A stretch of DNA of 64,000 nt from CAZRGZ01 sp964599775 (GTDB lineage Bacteria; Patescibacteriota; Saccharimonadia; Saccharimonadales; Saccharimonadaceae): NCBI GenBank assembly GCA_964599775.1, contig CAZRGZ010000003.1:31471-95470 (forward strand). The letters are read 5' to 3'. A program made the translations under genes and the position numbers. Under the pieces are notes generated by a model. It did no database searches, had not been told where the DNA came from, and was given only the letters and a program-made list of their open reading frames with translations. Shown piece after piece: positions 60,477 through 64,000 of this stretch. Positions within the stretch are counted from its first letter, which is position 1; every line of letters starts with the position of its first letter.

Positions 60477-61665
60477 GCTCTTTTGCGCCCAACTGCACCA
60501 TCAGTTGTTGCCGAAGGTTTTCTTCGCCAATATAGCGGAGTACGATTTCATTCCATAAACTTTCGCGCATGTGGTTCACCGGCTGGTGGCCATAAGCTAA
60601 CTTTTTGTCAGCCGCAATTGCAACATCAAGCAAATTCGCTGATACAATAGTATCGTTAAACTGTTTACCAACATATTCTAAACCTTGCCAAAACTGCATA
60701 TTGGGTGCAAGCTGCGCGAGTTGCGCTTCTACTTCCTGCCAATATAAATCTTCGGGATGAATATGTGGCCGTAGCATTTCTGGATGTTGGGCGCCAAAAT
60801 ATCGCTGCACAACACGCCAATGCACTGGCGTTTGGGTAACTCGTCCTACCTCATGTACATCGTTGTTTAATGCCTCGGCAACAAGCGCGCCGAAATTCTG
60901 TTCGGTTTTTTTGAACTGAAAATAACTGCCATATATACGAATTTCATTACTGTAATGTAATAAGAATGCCAGGTTAATAAACGTCGTGGCAGGCGTGAGC
61001 ATCTGCTCCATTGGCAATAGCGCTACCACGCCAAATTCTTTACTATGCGCCACCGCATGCGGACGGCTGGTGACAAAATTAGCGCAAAGCGATGCGTAAG
61101 TTTCGTCAAGTTGCAGTAGCTCGATATCACGAGTCTCAAAATCATTAGCCGATATGTCATTTAGCTGCTCGTTGAAGCGGCGTAACCAGGGGTCACCTTC
61201 GGAAAACCGCAGTGCGACATATACTTGACTGAGCGGTTTTTCATCGAGCAATTGCTCTACCGAGCTGACCTTAAAGTGATCAAGTAATTTTTGTGGTGGT
61301 CGTTCACGCAGTAATTCCCGCGCTTTGGCGGGCTTTAGAGCCCAGCATTGTGTGCTCTCGATATGCTTTTTGGCGGCGGTCATAATCAGCGAAGCATCGA
61401 TCTCTGTACCAGTACCGCCAATCGCTTGCGCGAGCGCTCGGCTGTCGCTCGCAAAGCGTGCCAAGAGTGAGGTGTAAAATTCCTTCCCTGTAGTATCTTG
61501 CGGATCCAGGCCCATATGACGCATCGCCCTGCCTGCACCATTGGCAATATCAGCAATTAAGCGTGCATCAATGCCCTTTTGCCCACTGGCGCGCTCAAGT
61601 TGCTGCAAATGAGTACTAAACAACGGTTCTTCCGCCGCCAAAAGCTGTTGAAGAAATTTTGCCAT
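60463..61665 (-). CDS. Hypothetical protein (400 aa)
   Basis: Mostly helical soluble protein without signal peptide. Features include FYTSLLARFASDSRALAQAIGG near residue 64, a small winged-looking region (KLLDHFKVSSVEQLLDEKP), YVALRFSEGDPWLRRFNEQL, and a C-terminal VNHMRESLWNEIVLRYIGEENL. No metal, nucleotide or catalytic motif found. TAAAAT is exactly 6 nt before the ATG. I do not recognise it; the context (next to a sugar kinase) offers no clear hint. Confidence 0.65.
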   Translation of the reverse strand: MAKFLQQLLAAEEPLFSTHLQQLERASGQKGIDARLIADIANGAGRAMRHMGLDPQDTTGKEFYTSLLARFASDSRALAQAIGGTGTEIDASLIMTAAKKHIESTQCWALKPAKARELLRERPPQKLLDHFKVSSVEQLLDEKPLSQVYVALRFSEGDPWLRRFNEQLNDISANDFETRDIELLQLDETYASLCANFVTSRPHAVAHSKEFGVVALLPMEQMLTPATTFINLAFLLHYSNEIRIYGSYFQFKKTEQNFGALVAEALNNDVHEVGRVTQTPVHWRVVQRYFGAQHPEMLRPHIHPEDLYWQEVEAQLAQLAPNMQFWQGLEYVGKQFNDTIVSANLLDVAIAADKKLAYGHQPVNHMRESLWNEIVLRYIGEENLRQQLMVQLGAKELNLA

Positions 61666-61715
61666 AGCTTTATTTTAGCATAAGTACTATGAGAGTCGGG
61701 GTTTATGAATAGATC

Positions 61716-62693
61716 TTAAAAGGGCTTTTCTTCTAGCGGCATATCATGTAGCTGTACGTCTTCTTCAAGAATACCTGTTTTGGCACCAATTTTTGTCACC
61801 ACATTGGTAGAATTTGCACTCGCAAAAACAATGGCATCTTTCAGTGATGCACCTTGTGCCCATTGGCTCACAAAGCCAGAGCCAAACGCATCCCCCGCTC
61901 CAGTTCTGTCAGTCACGGGTACATCTTCATATATACCTGCACTAATAACTGTTTTGCCATCGGTTGCCACCACGCCACGCGGTCCGTCGGAAACAATCAC
62001 GACCGGGCAGTAGTGTGTCCCATGCCGTGCGAGCTCTTCAGAAGTCTGTCCTTCGACTATCATTTGCATTTCTTCTTTATTAAGACTCAATATTTCTACA
62101 TCTTCTAATAAGCCTTTTAGCTTTTCTGTTTGTTTCAACTCGTTTTTACCGGGGTTGAATGCTATTTTTATATCAAGTTCACGTGCTTGCTGGAAGAGCT
62201 TATCAATAACTTCCATGCTACCCGCCATACTCGATACGTACAGCCAGTCCACATGCCCAAGCTCACTGAGGTCAAAGTTTTTAATATCGTAATGGGTGGA
62301 AGCACCCCTATACGTTAAGATTGTTCGTTCGCCAGTTGGCGCAAGAAGCAGCACAGAATAGCCTGTATTGTATGTCTCAGAATACGAAACATGCGCAACA
62401 TCAACCCCCTCTTTATCCAAGTCAGCTAATACTGCCTCCCCTGCCGGATCACGCCCAATTGTCCCCATAAAAATGGAATGTAAACCTTGGCGTGCAAAAG
62501 TGGTCGCTGCATTCGTTGCGCCGCCACCAGTCGTAAAGTTGATTTGATTCACATCAATTTTTGCGCCGAGCTCCAACTTCATAAAGCTTTCGTGCGGATT
62601 CTCGACGACTGGTTTAAACTCATCACTGTGGCTTAAAAATACATCTTGTACTGCCGCGCCGATACTGAGCATAATTGGTTTCTGTTTCTGCAT
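61716..62693 (-). CDS. PfkB-family carbohydrate kinase
   Basis: 325 residues from ATG 62693 (MQKQKPIMLSIG), with GAGGTAGG 5 nt upstream. Ribokinase fold: INFTTGGGATNAATTFARQG, the anion-hole/catalytic DRTGAGDAFGSGF near residue 265. The substrate is a sugar or nucleoside not fixed by the sequence; adenosine and fructose-type kinases share this form. Follows the coiled-coil and aldolase genes in the same direction, so a sugar-phosphate role is plausible. Confidence 0.88.
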   Translation of the reverse strand: MQKQKPIMLSIGAAVQDVFLSHSDEFKPVVENPHESFMKLELGAKIDVNQINFTTGGGATNAATTFARQGLHSIFMGTIGRDPAGEAVLADLDKEGVDVAHVSYSETYNTGYSVLLLAPTGERTILTYRGASTHYDIKNFDLSELGHVDWLYVSSMAGSMEVIDKLFQQARELDIKIAFNPGKNELKQTEKLKGLLEDVEILSLNKEEMQMIVEGQTSEELARHGTHYCPVVIVSDGPRGVVATDGKTVISAGIYEDVPVTDRTGAGDAFGSGFVSQWAQGASLKDAIVFASANSTNVVTKIGAKTGILEEDVQLHDMPLEEKPF

Positions 62694-62703
62694 AATCCTA
62701 CCT

Positions 62704-62952
62704 CTATTTATTTTCAAAAGAAAGTTTCACGCCTACTTCATCAGCGATTTCATAAATCCATCGTTCGTGGCGATCTACTTTTCGGTTTAGTAAAACGAGT
62801 TCCTGGCGAAGGTCACGAACCTCGCCACTTAGCTCCGCTACATCACCAGAGAGTTTATCAATTTTCCTATCCTGCACTTCAAACTGTTTACGCACGTGTG
62901 CGAATTCCTTTTGCATGTACTTAAAGAGTTTCGTAAATTGATCCTCACTCAT
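62704..62952 (-). CDS. Small coiled-coil protein
   Basis: 82 residues, nearly all one coiled coil (VRKQFEVQDRKIDKLSGDVAELSGEVRDLRQELVLLNRKVDRHERW) with a short globular end. AGGATGG lies 5 nt before the ATG. Between the aldolase (12 nt) and sugar-kinase genes, all same strand. Resembles small DUF-type coiled coils common in CPR; function unknown. Confidence 0.7.
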   Translation of the reverse strand: MSEDQFTKLFKYMQKEFAHVRKQFEVQDRKIDKLSGDVAELSGEVRDLRQELVLLNRKVDRHERWIYEIADEVGVKLSFENK

Positions 62953-62964
62953 ATATCCATCCTA

Positions 62965-63876
62965 TCACATCACTGCTTTATTGGCGCTGCCAAAAGCATC
63001 AATTTTCCCTTCCACCACTCGTTGCACTGCCTCATACACCTCTGGCATGAGCTTTACCACGGCATATTGTTCTGGGTTTTCTGCCAATACTTTTTCTAGC
63101 GTTTTACGAAACACATAGCGCATATCGCTATTGATATTTATCTTACTCACACCAATGCGCGCTGCTTCTTCAAAATAGTGCAGTGGCGTGCCGCTGCCGC
63201 CATGTAGCGAAATGTTACAGTCAATTGCTTCGCGAATGCGGGCTAAAAGTTCAAGGTCAAGCTGCTTTGGCACTGGGTATTTGCCATGCAAATTCCCAAT
63301 GGCTGCCGCAAAGGTATCGATACCAGTTGCTTCTACAAATGCTTTGGCGCCTTCAGGGGTGCTAAAAGTCTTTTTTACTTCGTCGTAGTTAATTTCTTCT
63401 TCATGTACGTTCGAACTACCGCCAAAATAGTGCGGTTCACTTTCTACCAATGCACCTGTAAACCGAGCATACTCCACCACTTCACGGGTTTTGGCGATAA
63501 TTTCATCATCGCTGGCATTGTGATTAGCCTGGCTAATATCAATGTGTATAAATTCGTACCCCACATCAATTGCGCGCTTAGCTGCCTCCACAGTCGGGCT
63601 ATGATCCAAGTTCAAATACATCTCAACACCATATTCACTGCGGTAATTATCTACCATATCGCGTACATTCTCGAGCCCCATGGCTTTTACTTCGCCATGG
63701 CTTACCTCTATTAATACGGGGGAATTCTTGGCCTGTGCGGCACGTGCTACGGCAATGAGCGTTTCTTGGTTATCAATATTAAACGCACCGACCGCAAAAT
63801 GCTGCTGGCGGCTACGCTGCATTAAATGCCGCGCCCGTATTGTTCTTTCTCGGATTTCACGGATTGATAGGCCCAT
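62965..63876 (-). CDS. fba: Class II fructose-bisphosphate aldolase family protein
   Basis: 303 residues, TIM barrel. NLDHSPTVEAA supplies the catalytic Asp and first zinc His; ESEPHYFGG, GNLHGKYP (zinc His) and SLHGGSGTP (zinc His and phosphate loop) follow in order. Cleaves or forms fructose-1,6-bisphosphate or a related ketose; tagatose-type specificity cannot be excluded. Length normal. TATAAT occurs about 38 nt upstream on the minus strand (63908-63913), without a clear SD. Confidence 0.9.
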   Translation of the reverse strand: MGLSIREIRERTIRARHLMQRSRQQHFAVGAFNIDNQETLIAVARAAQAKNSPVLIEVSHGEVKAMGLENVRDMVDNYRSEYGVEMYLNLDHSPTVEAAKRAIDVGYEFIHIDISQANHNASDDEIIAKTREVVEYARFTGALVESEPHYFGGSSNVHEEEINYDEVKKTFSTPEGAKAFVEATGIDTFAAAIGNLHGKYPVPKQLDLELLARIREAIDCNISLHGGSGTPLHYFEEAARIGVSKININSDMRYVFRKTLEKVLAENPEQYAVVKLMPEVYEAVQRVVEGKIDAFGSANKAVM

Positions 63877-63963
63877 ACTTATTCTTTATTACAATTTCTA
63901 CAGATATTATACCCCATCACAGCTTATAACCAATATCATTTCTACATACATAAATTTTACTTT

Positions 63964-63983
63964 TTGACAAAAAAGTATTGACA
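63964..63983 (+). promoter_or_regulatory. Two perfect -35 hexamers at the window end
   Basis: TTGACA at 63964-63969 and again at 63978-63983. Exactly 17 nt after the second one the window ends, so a -10 box would fall just outside. The intergenic stretch 63877-63960 shows nothing else. Confidence 0.5.
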
Positions 63984-64000
63984 AATAATCGATATATATA

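Noticed and set aside
1..64000. Alternative genetic code (UGA as glycine, known in some CPR phyla)
   Set aside because: Full-length genes such as the PBP gene end at TGA, and no in-frame TGA interrupts conserved proteins.
1..64000. CRISPR arrays or rRNA genes
   Set aside because: No regularly spaced repeats and no rRNA-like stretches were found; the repeats present are tRNA-linked or gap-linked.

Overview
The window is a stretch of a small, gene-dense bacterial genome. Gene content and style suggest a Candidatus Patescibacteria (CPR) member, most likely Saccharibacteria (TM7). Evidence: tightly packed or overlapping genes, no biosynthetic operons, a cell-wall, DNA-repair and translation core, and several proteins with a membrane anchor and no obvious family. 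TGA is used as a normal stop. The lineage call is my inference from gene content; no rRNA is present. Three 10-N scaffold gaps (21356-21365, 43082-43091, 48553-48562) show this is a draft assembly.

Layout. 1-1036: GC-rich DUF475/TerC gene, cut by the window start, with a strong terminator. 1037-20783: core genes (tyrS, class A PBP, radA with a PIN-TRAM gene, CIRCE-controlled clpC with a metallopeptidase-like gene, nusA, M1 aminopeptidase, a fused rnhB-yraN, dnaE, small membrane proteins). 20784-22053: a GC-rich 78-codon gene, a gap, and tRNA-Leu(TAA) and tRNA-Cys. 22152-26044: ribonucleotide reductase operon with class Ic signatures in NrdB and two unlisted small ORFs. 26350-34500: accessory zone with truncated MarR and Nudix genes, NnrD/C39-like/pentapeptide genes, a GH104-like muramidase, an AT-rich island with integrase debris beside tRNA-Gly, and a serine-recombinase remnant ending at tRNA-Phe. 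34548-42591: ddl, a TMEM175-like channel, a GC-rich 274-codon gene, rarA, a decayed gene, typA, a second DUF475 gene and tRNA-Val. 43092-48552: a separate contig with a three-gene coupled operon (Type IIG restriction-modification, HEPN-like protein, DUF5677-like protein) next to a deleted DUF2779 gene. 48777-64000: two duplicated tRNA-Leu genes, an FAD oxidase, galU, the gatC-gatA-x-gatB operon, a kinase-like protein, uvrB, a candidate structured RNA, LOG, a PfkB sugar kinase and class II aldolase.

Two styles of gene expression coexist. Many native genes look leaderless: a TANNNT -10 box lies 6-7 nt before the start codon, with no Shine-Dalgarno site. In contrast, single-gene GC-rich cassettes scattered through the window have near-perfect -35/-10 promoters with 17-nt spacers, strong AGGAG sites and GC hairpins. 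They look like imports from a high-GC donor; actinobacteria, the known hosts of Saccharibacteria, are an attractive but untested source.

The best candidates for undescribed biology are the Type IIG/HEPN/DUF5677 operon, the detached cysteine-tail ORF between nrdA and nrdB, the GC-rich cassettes, and the structured RNA candidate at 59529-59672.
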